Origin: Hymenobacter oligotrophus
GTDB lineage: Bacteria > Bacteroidota > Bacteroidia > Cytophagales > Hymenobacteraceae
Direction of reading: 5' to 3'
Length of the DNA: 64,000 nucleotides
NCBI RefSeq assembly: GCF_003574965.1
Contig: NZ_CP032317.1
Coordinates: 2,666,001-2,730,000 of the forward strand
Part shown: piece after piece, positions 26,724 through 35,252 of the stretch
How the letters are laid out: each line of letters opens with the position of its first letter
How positions within the stretch are numbered: the first letter of the stretch is position 1
Position numbers and translations under genes: made by a program
Notes under the pieces: generated by a model
The model's database searches: none
Told to the model about the DNA's origin: nothing
Seen by the model: only the letters and a program-made list of their open reading frames with translations

Positions 26724-26757
26724 AAAAAGGCCGCCCACGCTGTGGGCGGCCTTTTTT
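26724..26757. terminator. Bidirectional intrinsic terminator
   Basis: GGCCGCCCAC stem flanked by A5 and T7, between the convergent barrel gene (+) and nuclease gene (-). Works for both strands. Confidence 0.9.
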
Positions 26758-26781
26758 TATGGCCATTAGCCGTGTGCTGTA

Positions 26782-27663
26782 TTAGCTCGTGGGGCCGTTG
26801 TCGACGCGGGCTTCCACTACGCTTTGCACCGAAGCCGAAACGTTGGAGAGGATGTCGTAGCCCGTGGCGCTTTCGATGGCATCAACCGTGGTGCGGTACG
26901 AGCCCCAAGTGGTGAGCAGCGAGTTGTCGTTGGGCGTGTTGATGGCAATTACGCGGGTGCTGCTGGTTACGCGGCTGGCATCCGACGAGCCTTCGGGCAG
27001 TACCACAATCACCTTCCAGATGCGGTTGGGTACCGTTACGCGGCCACCGTCGAGGGTGGTTTTGTAGCCGGCCGAGCCCGTGCCGCCGGTGCCGTAGCTG
27101 CCCATAATCACGTACAGCTCGTAGCCCTGGCCCACCAACGTGCGGCAGTAGTTTTCGAGGTTGGCCCAGGTGCGCTGGTTGTTGTTAGGCGCCTGCGGCA
27201 CCATGTTCGTCATCAGGAACGTGGCCGAGTTATCGGTCGTCGAGCTGGTGCGGTCGGCCGAGGGGCAGTTGTGGCCGCGGTCGAAACCAGAGCCCGTGTA
27301 GCTGCTGCTGCTTACCTGGTACCAGCCCGAGGGCAGGGCGGTGTCGTTGCGGAAGTCGTCCTGGCGCGAGGCCGAGCCCAGCCAAGCCGAGCTCAGGTGC
27401 CACGAAACCCAGTTCGGCGTGCCCCGGTCGCGGTGGTACGACATGGCGAACTGCGGCTTCTGCATCAGGTAGTTCCAGTAGTACGAAGAGCTGGCCACCG
27501 CGCCGCTGGGGTTGCCCATGGCCAAGTGGTTGTCGCGGGTGGCGTCGGCGTTTTGGCTAACGGCCGTGGGTTGCTGCGGAGCAACATCGGTTTGCTTGGA
27601 GCAGGAGGCGGCTAGCAAACCAACCAACAGGAAGCTGCTCAGGCGGGTGAAGGTACCCTTCAT
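26782..27663 (-). CDS. DNA/RNA non-specific endonuclease, lipoprotein
   Basis: Predicted secreted or surface-anchored nuclease of the Serratia NucA (beta-beta-alpha metal) family, 293 aa. It starts with a lipoprotein signal peptide (FLLVGLLAASC, lipobox Cys near residue 21). The active site is clear: GFDRGHNCPSADR contains the DRGH motif with the general-base His, and MTNMVPQAPNNNQRTWANLE contains the metal-binding Asn. A C-terminal tail of about 30 residues extends past the usual domain. It could serve in nutrient scavenging or defence against extracellular DNA. Confidence 0.93.
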   Translation of the reverse strand: MKGTFTRLSSFLLVGLLAASCSKQTDVAPQQPTAVSQNADATRDNHLAMGNPSGAVASSSYYWNYLMQKPQFAMSYHRDRGTPNWVSWHLSSAWLGSASRQDDFRNDTALPSGWYQVSSSSYTGSGFDRGHNCPSADRTSSTTDNSATFLMTNMVPQAPNNNQRTWANLENYCRTLVGQGYELYVIMGSYGTGGTGSAGYKTTLDGGRVTVPNRIWKVIVVLPEGSSDASRVTSSTRVIAINTPNDNSLLTTWGSYRTTVDAIESATGYDILSNVSASVQSVVEARVDNGPTS

Positions 27664-27978
27664 ACTAAAAAGGTGTTTGGTGGAGGAGAATGTGGTTGCA
27701 AAGTTGGCAACGCCATATTGTTGCCTGATTACGTCAACATTATGGAGTTGTTATCATAATGTTAAGACAACGTTGCATCGCGCCCTCAAATCCTACTTTT
27801 CAGCCTTGCGCCGTTACAAATATCGTAAAACCGACTTGTTTTAGCAGGATGCTCTTGCTTTGAAATGGACGCCCTTTTTGCCCGCCGCACGCGGGGCCGC
27901 GTCGGCACCTAGGGCGGCCCGCCACTCAACTTGGGCTTTTCACGTATGTTGGCGCACACGCCCCTTTTCCCCACTCCT
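27664..27978. other. AT-rich divergent intergenic region
   Basis: Separates the nuclease gene (-) from the lipoprotein gene (+). It is AT-rich at 27690-27860 with -7-like words (CAACTTTG on the minus strand near 27702, TACTTTTC on the plus strand near 27793) but no full TTG-N19 match. One CCTAGG is present. No gene seen. Confidence 0.4.
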
Positions 27979-28404
27979 ATGACCCTCCGATTTTGGCTAT
28001 TTGCGTTGCTCCTCATCACCACGCTAGCCACCAGCTGCGCCCGCCGCAACCGCGCCAAGAAAGACACGGCCAGCAGCACCCCCGTTGAGGCCCCGCGCAC
28101 GGCCGAAGAAGTTCGGCGCGAAAACGCCCGCGACCTGGCCTCGGTAATGACCGACGAGCTGCAGCTGCGCGAAGACCAAACCTTGCGCATCCGGCAAGTG
28201 CTGGCCAGCACGGTGGAGCAGGTAAACGCCGCCCAAACCAAATTCGGCACCGACAAAACCGGCCTCACCACGGCGCTGCGCCGCATCAACGCCAGCTCCG
28301 AGGCCCAACTAAAGCAGATCATGACGCCCGAGCAGTACAAGCAATACCAGGTACGCAAGCCGCAAATCCAGCAGAAGCTGCGCGAGCAAAAAGCTGGCAA
28401 CTAA
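27979..28404 (+). CDS. Small lipoprotein with helical domain
   Basis: 141-aa lipoprotein from the ATG at 27979: signal LFALLLITTLATSC with the lipobox Cys near residue 20. The mature part is charged and almost wholly helical (EEVRRENARDLASVMTDELQ, MTPEQYKQYQ), similar in tone to the LTXXQ/Spy-type or DUF4890-like periplasmic helical proteins of Bacteroidota, which I cannot assign further. The next genes downstream are the ABC operon, but a hairpin separates them. Confidence 0.7.
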   Translation: MTLRFWLFALLLITTLATSCARRNRAKKDTASSTPVEAPRTAEEVRRENARDLASVMTDELQLREDQTLRIRQVLASTVEQVNAAQTKFGTDKTGLTTALRRINASSEAQLKQIMTPEQYKQYQVRKPQIQQKLREQKAGN

Positions 28405-28450
28405 AAATTTTCGGTAGCGCAGGCAACGCCTGCCCGTGCCCGCGCATCTG

Positions 28451-28499
28451 ACGCCGGTGTAAGCCCACTCCGCAACCTAGGGGTGGCTTACGCCGGCGT
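28451..28499 (+). terminator. Hairpin between lipoprotein gene and ABC operon
   Basis: Arms 28451-28465 and 28485-28499 pair over 15 nt with one mismatch; the loop contains CCTAGG. No long T-tract. It probably ends the lipoprotein transcript. Confidence 0.55.
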
Positions 28500-28532
28500 T
28501 ATTGTTTATCTTGATGCAAACGCAGACGGGCC

Positions 28533-29255
28533 ATGATTCAACTTCGCGGAATCGAGAAGAGCTACGTAATGGGCCACAACCGGCTGCCGGTGCTGCGGGG
28601 CATCGACCTGGAAGTGCAACCCGGCGAGTTGGTGAGCATCATGGGCTCGTCGGGCTCGGGCAAGAGCACCTTGCTCAACATCCTAGGTATTCTCGACGAT
28701 TACGACGCCGGTGAGTACTGGCTGGCCGGCACCCACATCGATCGGGGCCTTTCGCAACGCCGGGCGGCGCAGTTGCGCAACCAGTTTTTGGGCTTTGTTT
28801 TTCAGTCGTTCAACCTGCTCAACTTTAAGTCGGCGCTCGAAAACGTGGCCCTGCCGCTGTACTACCAGCAGGTAAGCCGCCGCGAGCGAAACCGCCTGGC
28901 CATGGAGTACCTGGAGCGCGTAGGCCTGGCCGACCGCGCCGACCACCTGCCCAGCGAGCTTTCGGGCGGGCAGCGGCAGCGCGTGGCGTTGGCGCGCGCC
29001 CTTATCCATCAGCCCAAACTCATTCTGGCCGACGAGCCCACCGGTGCCCTCGACACCCACACCACGCAGGAGGTGATGGACATCTTCAAGCAGGTAAATG
29101 CCGAGGGCATGACGGTCATCATCGTAACCCACGAGCACGATATTGCGGCCCAAACGCAGCGGGTAATCCGCATCCGCGACGGATTGATTGTGGGCGAAGA
29201 AGCCGAAGAAACCACCGCCTCCCCTACCGCTACCATTAGCTCCCTCCCTTCATGA
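28533..29255 (+). CDS. ABC transporter ATP-binding protein, MacB/LolD type
   Basis: 240-aa ATPase that drives the two FtsX-type permeases encoded downstream. Walker [10 protein letters not shown] at residues 38-46, signature LSGGQRQR at 143-150, Walker B LILADE near 163. A Thr/Ser-rich C-terminal tail of about 15 residues follows the domain. First gene of a five-gene operon; its TGA overlaps the next ATG (ATGA at 29252-29255). The set, ATPase plus two permeases plus HlyD-type adaptor, matches a MacAB-like efflux or lipoprotein-export machine. Confidence 0.93.
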   Translation: MIQLRGIEKSYVMGHNRLPVLRGIDLEVQPGELVSIMGSSGSGKSTLLNILGILDDYDAGEYWLAGTHIDRGLSQRRAAQLRNQFLGFVFQSFNLLNFKSALENVALPLYYQQVSRRERNRLAMEYLERVGLADRADHLPSELSGGQRQRVALARALIHQPKLILADEPTGALDTHTTQEVMDIFKQVNAEGMTVIIVTHEHDIAAQTQRVIRIRDGLIVGEEAEETTASPTATISSLPS

Positions 29256-29758
29256 AAAACGTACTGCTTGCCGCCGCTTGCCTGCTCCTAGGTGGCGCCG
29301 CTGCCCACGCGCAAAACCCGGCCGCCACCGAGAGCAAGGCGCTGCAGCAGCGCATCAACCAGTTGATGCGCAACCCGGCCAAGCCCCAGCAGGAGCTCCG
29401 GCTCGATTTGAAAGGCTGCCACGCCACGCAAACCATTCGCGACAACAAAGCCGACGTGCAGGCCTCGGCGCCCATTTCGGTGAGCTACAACAAAGGCGGC
29501 GAAGCTGGCTGGGCCGCGAAGGTATCGGATGGCAAGTTTGAGCTGGCACTGGACTTTGAATGGAGCGAGGTTGAACCCCTTACCTACCTCCGCCGCAAGC
29601 CCGAGAAGGGCAAAGACGAAGCGCCCTACGAAATCAAGATCCGGCGCGTGCGCAAGGGCAACACCACCAACTTCGAGCTGCCCCTTTACACCACCGACGA
29701 GAAAGCCGTGCTGGATGTGGTGCGCCGCCTCGAGAAGGTGCGCCAGGGCTGCCAGTAG
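29252..29758 (+). CDS. Exported protein of unknown function inside the ABC operon
   Basis: 168 aa with a signal peptide (LLAAACLLLGGAAAHAQ). The mature protein has a helix (SKALQQRINQLMRNP) and beta-rich segments, with one Cys in LKGCHATQ and a Cys at the very end (RQGCQ) that could form a disulfide. No family recognised. The 4-nt overlap with the ATPase gene means it is co-translated with the transporter, so a periplasmic accessory role for this system is plausible. No homology basis for a substrate. Confidence 0.7.
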   Translation: MKNVLLAAACLLLGGAAAHAQNPAATESKALQQRINQLMRNPAKPQQELRLDLKGCHATQTIRDNKADVQASAPISVSYNKGGEAGWAAKVSDGKFELALDFEWSEVEPLTYLRRKPEKGKDEAPYEIKIRRVRKGNTTNFELPLYTTDEKAVLDVVRRLEKVRQGCQ

Positions 29759-29767
29759 TCCGCGGCT

Positions 29768-29802
29768 GCCCTAGGTGCCGCCGAGGCGCGGGCACCTAGG
29801 GC
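29768..29802. terminator. Hairpin built from two CCTAGG sites
   Basis: GCCCTAGGTGCC (29768-29779) and GGCACCTAGGGC (29791-29802) are perfect 12-nt inverted arms, each with a CCTAGG core. They lie in the 98-nt gap between the exported protein and the first permease. It may attenuate the operon or be another use of the CCTAGG signal. Confidence 0.5.
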
Positions 29803-29856
29803 GTGTACGTTCCGCCTTCTGCTTACCGCGTGCTTTTAGCCTAATCAGCCGTTGCG

Positions 29857-31101
29857 ATGTTCGACCTGGATAAGTGGCAGGAAATCTGGAGCACCATGCG
29901 CCGCAACAAGCTGCGCACGGCCCTCACGGCTTTTGGCGTGTTCTGGGGCATTTTCATGCTGGTGCTGCTGCTCGGCGCGGGCAAGGGCATGGAAAACGGC
30001 ATTTGGCGCGAGTTCGGCGCCGGCGCCCAAAACAGCCTGTTCATTTTCGGGGGCAAAACCTCGCTACCATGGCAGGGCCTGAAACCGGGGCGCGAAATCA
30101 AATTCACGAACGCCGATTTGGAGGCCTTCCGCCAGCGCGTGGAGGGCGTGGAAATGGTGGCTACCCGCAACCGGCTTTCGGGCGAGTACACCATTGTGCG
30201 CGGCACGCGCAACGGCTCGTTTCAGGTGTTTGGCGCCAACGGCGAGTTCTTCCGCATCAACGGCGAAGAAGTAAAAACCGGTCGGCTGCTGAGCCCGCTC
30301 GATTTGGCCGAGCGCCGCAAGGTGATGGTGATTGGCGAACGGGTGCGCAAGGTGCTGTTTAAGCCCGACGAAAACCCTCTTGGCCAGTACGTGCAGGTGA
30401 AGGGCGTTTTCTTCCAGATTGTGGGCACTTTTACCACCAACCAAAACCAGGGCCGCAACGAGGAGCGCGCCTACGTGCCGTTCAGCACCTTCCAAAGCAC
30501 TTTCAACCAATACAACCAAGTGCAGCTGCTGGCCATTACCACCCGGCCCGGCGTGCCCGTGAAGCAAGTAGAGGAGCAGGTGCGGCAGCTAATGGCCAGC
30601 CGCCACCAGTTCGACCCGGTCGACAAGCAGGCCATCGAGCTTGAAAACAACGAGGAAGAGGTGGCCCGCTTTCAGGGCTTGTTCAACGGCATTCGGCTGT
30701 TTGTGTCGATTATCGGCGTGCTCACCCTGATTGCCGGCGTGGTAGGTGTCAGCAACATCATGCTCATCATCGTGCAGGAGCGCACCAAAGAAATTGGCGT
30801 GCGCAAAGCCATTGGCGCCACGCCCTTCAGCATTGTGAGCATGGTGGTGCAGGAGTCGGTAGTGATTACCGGGCTGGCCGGCTACCTAGGGCTGCTGGCC
30901 GGCGTGGGCCTGCTCGATGGGTTGCGCTACGCCATCGAGAAATCGGGGGCCGAGCTGCCCTACTTCACCCGCCCCGAGGTGGATGTGGGCGTGGCCGTTG
31001 GCGCCACGGTACTGCTGGTGCTGGCCGGCGCGCTGGCCGGTTTTGTACCCGCCATGCGTGCGGCCAACATCAAGCCCATCGAGGCGCTCCGAACAGATTA
31101 A
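29857..31101 (+). CDS. ABC transporter permease, MacB/FtsX type (first of two)
   Basis: 414-aa inner-membrane permease. The N terminus MFDLDKWQEIW precedes the first membrane helix (AFGVFWGIFMLVLLLG); a periplasmic MacB-type domain (about 45-275) contains GERVRKVLF and IVGTFTTNQN; three membrane helices with the FtsX domain follow (ISIIGVLTLIAG-like region near 280, VSMVVQESVVITGLAGYLG, VLLVLAGALAGFVPAMRAAN). It is paralogous to the permease at 31394, starting with the same MFDLDKW and matching through the FtsX block. The two probably form a heterodimer. A repeat element is inserted between the two genes. Confidence 0.92.
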   Translation: MFDLDKWQEIWSTMRRNKLRTALTAFGVFWGIFMLVLLLGAGKGMENGIWREFGAGAQNSLFIFGGKTSLPWQGLKPGREIKFTNADLEAFRQRVEGVEMVATRNRLSGEYTIVRGTRNGSFQVFGANGEFFRINGEEVKTGRLLSPLDLAERRKVMVIGERVRKVLFKPDENPLGQYVQVKGVFFQIVGTFTTNQNQGRNEERAYVPFSTFQSTFNQYNQVQLLAITTRPGVPVKQVEEQVRQLMASRHQFDPVDKQAIELENNEEEVARFQGLFNGIRLFVSIIGVLTLIAGVVGVSNIMLIIVQERTKEIGVRKAIGATPFSIVSMVVQESVVITGLAGYLGLLAGVGLLDGLRYAIEKSGAELPYFTRPEVDVGVAVGATVLLVLAGALAGFVPAMRAANIKPIEALRTD

Positions 31102-31116
31102 GCAAGAACAACCCAA

Positions 31117-31357
31117 CTCCCCTCCTCAGCTGAGGAGGGGACGCGGCTGCGAAGCAGACGCTGGGGTGGTTGGCCGCGCGGCAGAGACTAACCTCAACCC
31201 AACAGCCCGTCTGATATAAACTCGACATGACGGGCTAATTGCCCGGCATGACCGTTCTGAGGTTCCACATGACGGCCAAATTGCCCTAGGTCGTATCGTG
31301 CCAACGACCGTCAACCACCCCGCCCTGCGGGCACCCCTTCTCATCTGAGGAGAGAAG
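31117..31357. repeat. Nested palindromic repeat element, copy 3
   Basis: 241-bp element in the gap between the two permease genes. Left end CCCCTCCTCAGCTGAGGAGGGG is a perfect palindrome; the right end near 31335-31357 is a worn version. GGGGTGGTTG and CAACCACCCC boxes face each other inside, and the core has several GACATGACGG / GGCATGACCG words. It interrupts an operon without obvious harm to either gene. Confidence 0.8.
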
Positions 31358-31393
31358 TTTCGCCCTCCCCAGCTTCCCACAACTCCTTAAGCC

Positions 31394-32635
31394 ATGTTCG
31401 ACCTAGATAAGTGGAGCGAAATCTGGAGTACGGTGCAGCGGCACAAGCTGCGCACCTCGCTCACGGCCTTTGGCGTGTTCTGGGGCATCTTTATGCTGGT
31501 GGTGCTGCTGGGTGCGGGCAAAGGTTTTCGCAACGGCGTCGAGAAAGAATTCGACGTAGCCAAGAACGCCATCTTCGTATGGTCGCAGCGCACGAGCGAG
31601 CCGTTTAAGGGCATGAAACCGGGCCGCTCGGTGCAGTTCACCAACGACGATGTGGCCGTGCTGCAGCGGCAAGTGCCCGAGGCCGCATTGGTGTTGCCGC
31701 GCACCTCCTTGCACGGCACTTTCACGGTGCAGTACGGCACCAAAAGCTCGTCGTTTTCGGTGAACGGCGAGTACCCCGGCTACCCGCAGGTGCGGCCGGT
31801 GGCACTGCTGTCGGGGCGCTTCATCAACGAGCCCGACGTGCGCGACCGACGCAAAATTGCCGTGATTGGGGCGCGGGTGGCCGAGGTGCTGTTTGGCACG
31901 CAAAACCCCATTGGGCAGCAAATTCGCATCAAGGGCACCTACTTTCAGGTGGTGGGCACCTTTAAGGGCACGGGCCGGGCCGAGGAGGCGCAGGAAGACG
32001 CCCAAACCATCTTCATTCCGCTCACCACCCTGCAGATTGCCTTCAACCAAGTCAACAAGATTGACTATTTCGCTTTCCTGCCCAAGCCCGGCGTGCCGGC
32101 CAAAGTGGTGGAAACGAAAGTAAAGCAGGTATTGGCGCAGCAACACAAAGTATCGCCTACCGACGAGCGGGCGTTTGGCTCGGCCAACGTAGAGGAAGAA
32201 TACGCCCGCGTGCAGGGCCTCTTCCTGGGTATTGCCGGCTTTAGCTGGTGGGTAAGCCTAGGTACCATTGTGGCCGGCATCATCGGGGTGAGCAACATTA
32301 TGCTCATCGTGGTGAAAGAGCGCACCAAGGAAATCGGCATCCGCAAGGCTATGGGCGCCACGCCTTGGAGCATTGTGAGCATGATTGTGCAGGAAAGCAT
32401 CGTGATTACGGCCGCAGCGGGCATGCTCGGCCTGCTGGCCGGCACTGCGCTTATGGCTTTCCTGAGCAACCTCATCGAAGGCCAGGACATCAACTTCTTT
32501 TACAACCCGCAGGTGGATGTGCAGGTGGCCCTTACGGCCGTGTTCATGCTGGTTTTCTGCGGGGCTTTGGCCGGGCTAGTGCCAGCCACCATTGCCGCCC
32601 GCGTGCAGCCCGTAGTGGCCCTGCGCGACGAGTAA
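31394..32635 (+). CDS. ABC transporter permease, MacB/FtsX type (second of two)
   Basis: 413-aa paralogue of the preceding permease. N-terminal MFDLDKWSEIW, helix AFGVFWGIFMLVVLLGAG, periplasmic MacB domain (about 45-280 with VVGTFKGTGRAEEAQ), then the three-helix FtsX block including GVSNIMLIVVKERTKEIGIR and SIVSMIVQESIVIT. The conserved KERTKEIGIRKAMGATP stretch is shared with the first permease (QERTKEIGVRKAIGATP). It likely pairs with it. Followed by an imperfect inverted repeat and the adaptor gene. Confidence 0.92.
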   Translation: MFDLDKWSEIWSTVQRHKLRTSLTAFGVFWGIFMLVVLLGAGKGFRNGVEKEFDVAKNAIFVWSQRTSEPFKGMKPGRSVQFTNDDVAVLQRQVPEAALVLPRTSLHGTFTVQYGTKSSSFSVNGEYPGYPQVRPVALLSGRFINEPDVRDRRKIAVIGARVAEVLFGTQNPIGQQIRIKGTYFQVVGTFKGTGRAEEAQEDAQTIFIPLTTLQIAFNQVNKIDYFAFLPKPGVPAKVVETKVKQVLAQQHKVSPTDERAFGSANVEEEYARVQGLFLGIAGFSWWVSLGTIVAGIIGVSNIMLIVVKERTKEIGIRKAMGATPWSIVSMIVQESIVITAAAGMLGLLAGTALMAFLSNLIEGQDINFFYNPQVDVQVALTAVFMLVFCGALAGLVPATIAARVQPVVALRDE

Positions 32636-32640
32636 GTAGT

Positions 32641-32776
32641 TTGGGTTGTCAGTTGCGAGTTATCAATTATCAGTGATGAGCCAGGCAAACCAGCAAACAA
32701 CCCGCAACCCATACCTCGCAACGGAAAATTAGCATCAGGCAACTGAAAACTGGCAACTCTCAACCGACAACTGATC
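32641..32776. repeat. Imperfect 31-bp inverted repeat filling the permease-adaptor gap
   Basis: Left arm (about 32643-32673, GTTGTCAGTTGCGAGTT...) and right arm (about 32746-32776 on the other strand, GTTGTCGGTTGAGAGTT...) match at about three quarters of positions around a 70-nt centre. The region is made of degenerate AACTG-type words. No gene. Confidence 0.5.
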
Positions 32777-32777
32777 C

Positions 32778-33887
32778 ATGAAACGCGTCTTCCTCGTCCT
32801 TCTTCTCGTGCTTCTGCTAGGCGGCTTCGGGTGGCTGGGCCGCTACTTCTACCTGCAGGCCCACGCCGACCCCATCACCTACAAAACCGAGCAGCCTTTT
32901 GTGGCCGATATCACCAAGAAAACGGTGGCTACCGGCAGCATTGTGCCCCGCCGCGAGGTGCAGATTAAGCCGCAGGTTTCGGGCATTGTAGAGGAATTGT
33001 ACGTGGAGGCCGGCCAGCCCATCAAAGAAGGCCAGCTGATTGCGCGCATCCGCACGGTGCCCAACGCCGCCAGCGTCAACAACGCTCAAAACCAGATTCA
33101 GCAGGCGCGCGTGGCTTTGGAAACCAGCCAGCAGGAGCTGGAGCGGCAGCGCCCCCTGTACGAGCAGAAGGTGATTGCGCAGCAAGAGTACAACCGCCTG
33201 CTCAACGACGTGCGCGCCCGGCGCCAAGCCCTTGAGGCTGCCCAAAACGACCTGCAAATTGCCCAGCGCGGCGCCTCGCGCAACACCGGCGGCGCTACCA
33301 ACGTGGTGCGCTCTACCATTACGGGGTTGCTGCTCGATGTGCCCGTGAAAGTGGGCTCGTCGGTGGTGGAGCGTAACAACTTCAACGAGGGCACCACCCT
33401 GGCCACCGTGGCCGACATGAACAGCCTGGTGTTTGAGGGCAAAATCGACGAAAGCGAAGCAGGCAAAGTGCGCGAGGGCATGCCCATTAAACTCACGGTG
33501 GGCGCTATCGAAGGCACGGCGTTTCCGGCCACGCTGGAGTACATCGCGCCGAAGGGCGTGACGGAGGAAGGCGCCATCAAATTTCAGGTGCGGGCCAAGG
33601 TGCAGCCGCAGCCGGGTGTGTTTTTGCGCGCGGGCTACTCGGCAAACGGCGACATTGTGCTCGACCACAAAAAGCAGGTGCTGGCTATTCGGGAAGCGCT
33701 GCTGCAGTTTGGCAAGCTGAACAAGGACAGCGTGTTTGTGGAGGTGGAAACCGCGCCGCAGCAGTTCCAGAAAAAGCTGGTGAAAACGGGCATTTCCGAC
33801 GGCATCAACGTCGAGATTGTATCGGGCCTGAGCAAGGGCGATAAGCTGAAGGTACTGGGCCCCGCCACCGACGAGAAGAAAGGCTAA
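32778..33887 (+). CDS. HlyD/RND-type periplasmic adaptor
   Basis: 369-aa membrane fusion protein that completes the ABC operon. An N-terminal anchor (VFLVLLLVLLLGGFGWLG) is followed by the barrel-sandwich start GSIVPRREVQIKPQVSGIV, a coiled-coil hairpin (about residues 95-170, NNAQNQIQQARVALETSQQE), its return lipoyl half (STITGLLLDVPVKVGSSV) and the beta-barrel and membrane-proximal domains (EGKIDESEAGKVREGMPIK). MacA-like length. No TolC-type gene is adjacent, so the channel is probably encoded elsewhere, perhaps the one at 2.8 kb. Confidence 0.92.
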   Translation: MKRVFLVLLLVLLLGGFGWLGRYFYLQAHADPITYKTEQPFVADITKKTVATGSIVPRREVQIKPQVSGIVEELYVEAGQPIKEGQLIARIRTVPNAASVNNAQNQIQQARVALETSQQELERQRPLYEQKVIAQQEYNRLLNDVRARRQALEAAQNDLQIAQRGASRNTGGATNVVRSTITGLLLDVPVKVGSSVVERNNFNEGTTLATVADMNSLVFEGKIDESEAGKVREGMPIKLTVGAIEGTAFPATLEYIAPKGVTEEGAIKFQVRAKVQPQPGVFLRAGYSANGDIVLDHKKQVLAIREALLQFGKLNKDSVFVEVETAPQQFQKKLVKTGISDGINVEIVSGLSKGDKLKVLGPATDEKKG

Positions 33888-33949
33888 GCACAACCCGCGG
33901 GCGGGGTGTTTACGTTCGAACAACTTTTACCCCGTACCCTGCTGCACCC

Positions 33950-35191
33950 ATGGCCAACCCGCCCGCTGCCTTTACCCTGCGCTTCGACCCGAAGCTGAGC
34001 ATCAACCCCTCGGGCAAGCATGTGCGCGACGGGCTCTCGTCGACGCTGCGCACCGGCGACAACCTCTGGATGGCCTGCGACGAGCGCGCCAGCGTGGAGC
34101 GCCTGCGCCTCACCAACGACAGCACCTTTGGGCAGCACTGCCGCTTTCAGCTGGCCGATTTTCTTGACCTGCCCGACCCCGATGCCGAAGCCGAAATAGA
34201 CATTGAGGGCCTGGCCGAGGGCGACGGGTACCTGTGGATTGTGGGCTCGCACAGCTTGCGCCGCAAAGACCCCAAACCCGAAAAAGACGACACAGAAAAG
34301 AGCCTGGCCAAGCTGGCCAAAGTGCGCGCCGACCCCAACCGCTACCTGCTGGCCCGCGTGCCGCTGGTGCTCAACGAGGAAACCCAGGATTACGAGCTGC
34401 AGAAATTGGCCCCCGGCCCGGGCCAGAGCCGCCAGAAGCTGCGGGCCGCCCGCCTAGGTCATCATACCTTGGTGCGCCTGCTGCGCCGCGATGTGCACGT
34501 GGGACCGTTTGTGCACCTGCCTGGCAAGGATAACGGCTTCGACATTGAAGGCATGGCCTACGCCGGCGACGGGCGCCTGTTTGTGGGCCTGCGCGGCCCG
34601 GTGCTGCGCGGCTGGGCCATTGTGCTGGAGCTGCACGTAACAGCGGGCAGCAAACCCGGCCGCCTGCGCCTAAACAAGCTGCCCGGTGCCGAGGGTGTGT
34701 ACTACCGCAAGCACTTTCTCGACCTAGGCGGCATGGGTTTGCGCGAGCTGCGCCTGGTGGGCAACGACTTGTACCTGCTGGCCGGCCCTACCATGGACCT
34801 CGACGGCACCATTGCCGTGTTTTGCTGGCCCGATGCCCTGCACCACAACGCCGACAGCCTGGTGGCACCCGCCCAGCTGCGCCGCTTGTTTGACGTGCCG
34901 CACGGCTACGGCCCTACCGCCGGCAAAGACAAAGCCGAGGGCATGGCCCTGCTCAACGAAAATCACGTGCTGGTGGTGTTCGATAGCCCCACCGACGCGC
35001 GCAAACCCGAGGCCGATACGGTAATTGCCGACGCCTTCCGGATACTGCAGGAGCCCGAGCAGCCCGCCGCGCAAAACGCCACCCCGGCCGCGGCCGCGCC
35101 GCCCGCGGCGGCCGAACCCGGCCCCGAAGTTGCCGCCGCCGACGCGCACGTAACCGCCCCCGATGCCGGCGGCAACTTGCCCTCGCAGTAG
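33950..35191 (+). CDS. DUF3616-family protein
   Basis: 413-aa soluble protein, no signal peptide. The repeated pattern of short beta segments around (D)IEGLAEGDGYLWIVGSHS, GFDIEGMAYAGDGRLFVGLR and KAEGMALLNENHVLVVFD fits DUF3616, a predicted beta-propeller-like family of unknown function. The last 50 residues are Ala/Pro-rich and low in complexity. It starts 62 nt after the adaptor gene on the same strand and could be read through from that operon. Confidence 0.8.
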   Translation: MANPPAAFTLRFDPKLSINPSGKHVRDGLSSTLRTGDNLWMACDERASVERLRLTNDSTFGQHCRFQLADFLDLPDPDAEAEIDIEGLAEGDGYLWIVGSHSLRRKDPKPEKDDTEKSLAKLAKVRADPNRYLLARVPLVLNEETQDYELQKLAPGPGQSRQKLRAARLGHHTLVRLLRRDVHVGPFVHLPGKDNGFDIEGMAYAGDGRLFVGLRGPVLRGWAIVLELHVTAGSKPGRLRLNKLPGAEGVYYRKHFLDLGGMGLRELRLVGNDLYLLAGPTMDLDGTIAVFCWPDALHHNADSLVAPAQLRRLFDVPHGYGPTAGKDKAEGMALLNENHVLVVFDSPTDARKPEADTVIADAFRILQEPEQPAAQNATPAAAAPPAAAEPGPEVAAADAHVTAPDAGGNLPSQ

Positions 35192-35252
35192 CCGGCCGCC
35201 CACCAACGGCCGCCAAAGCTGTTACTTTGCTCGGCATACCTACTTCTTTGTT

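Noticed and set aside
32817-33923. A 368-codon minus-strand open frame opposite the adaptor gene
   Set aside because: It mirrors the HlyD coding sequence, and its composition (many His, Leu, Arg) is that of a shadow frame.
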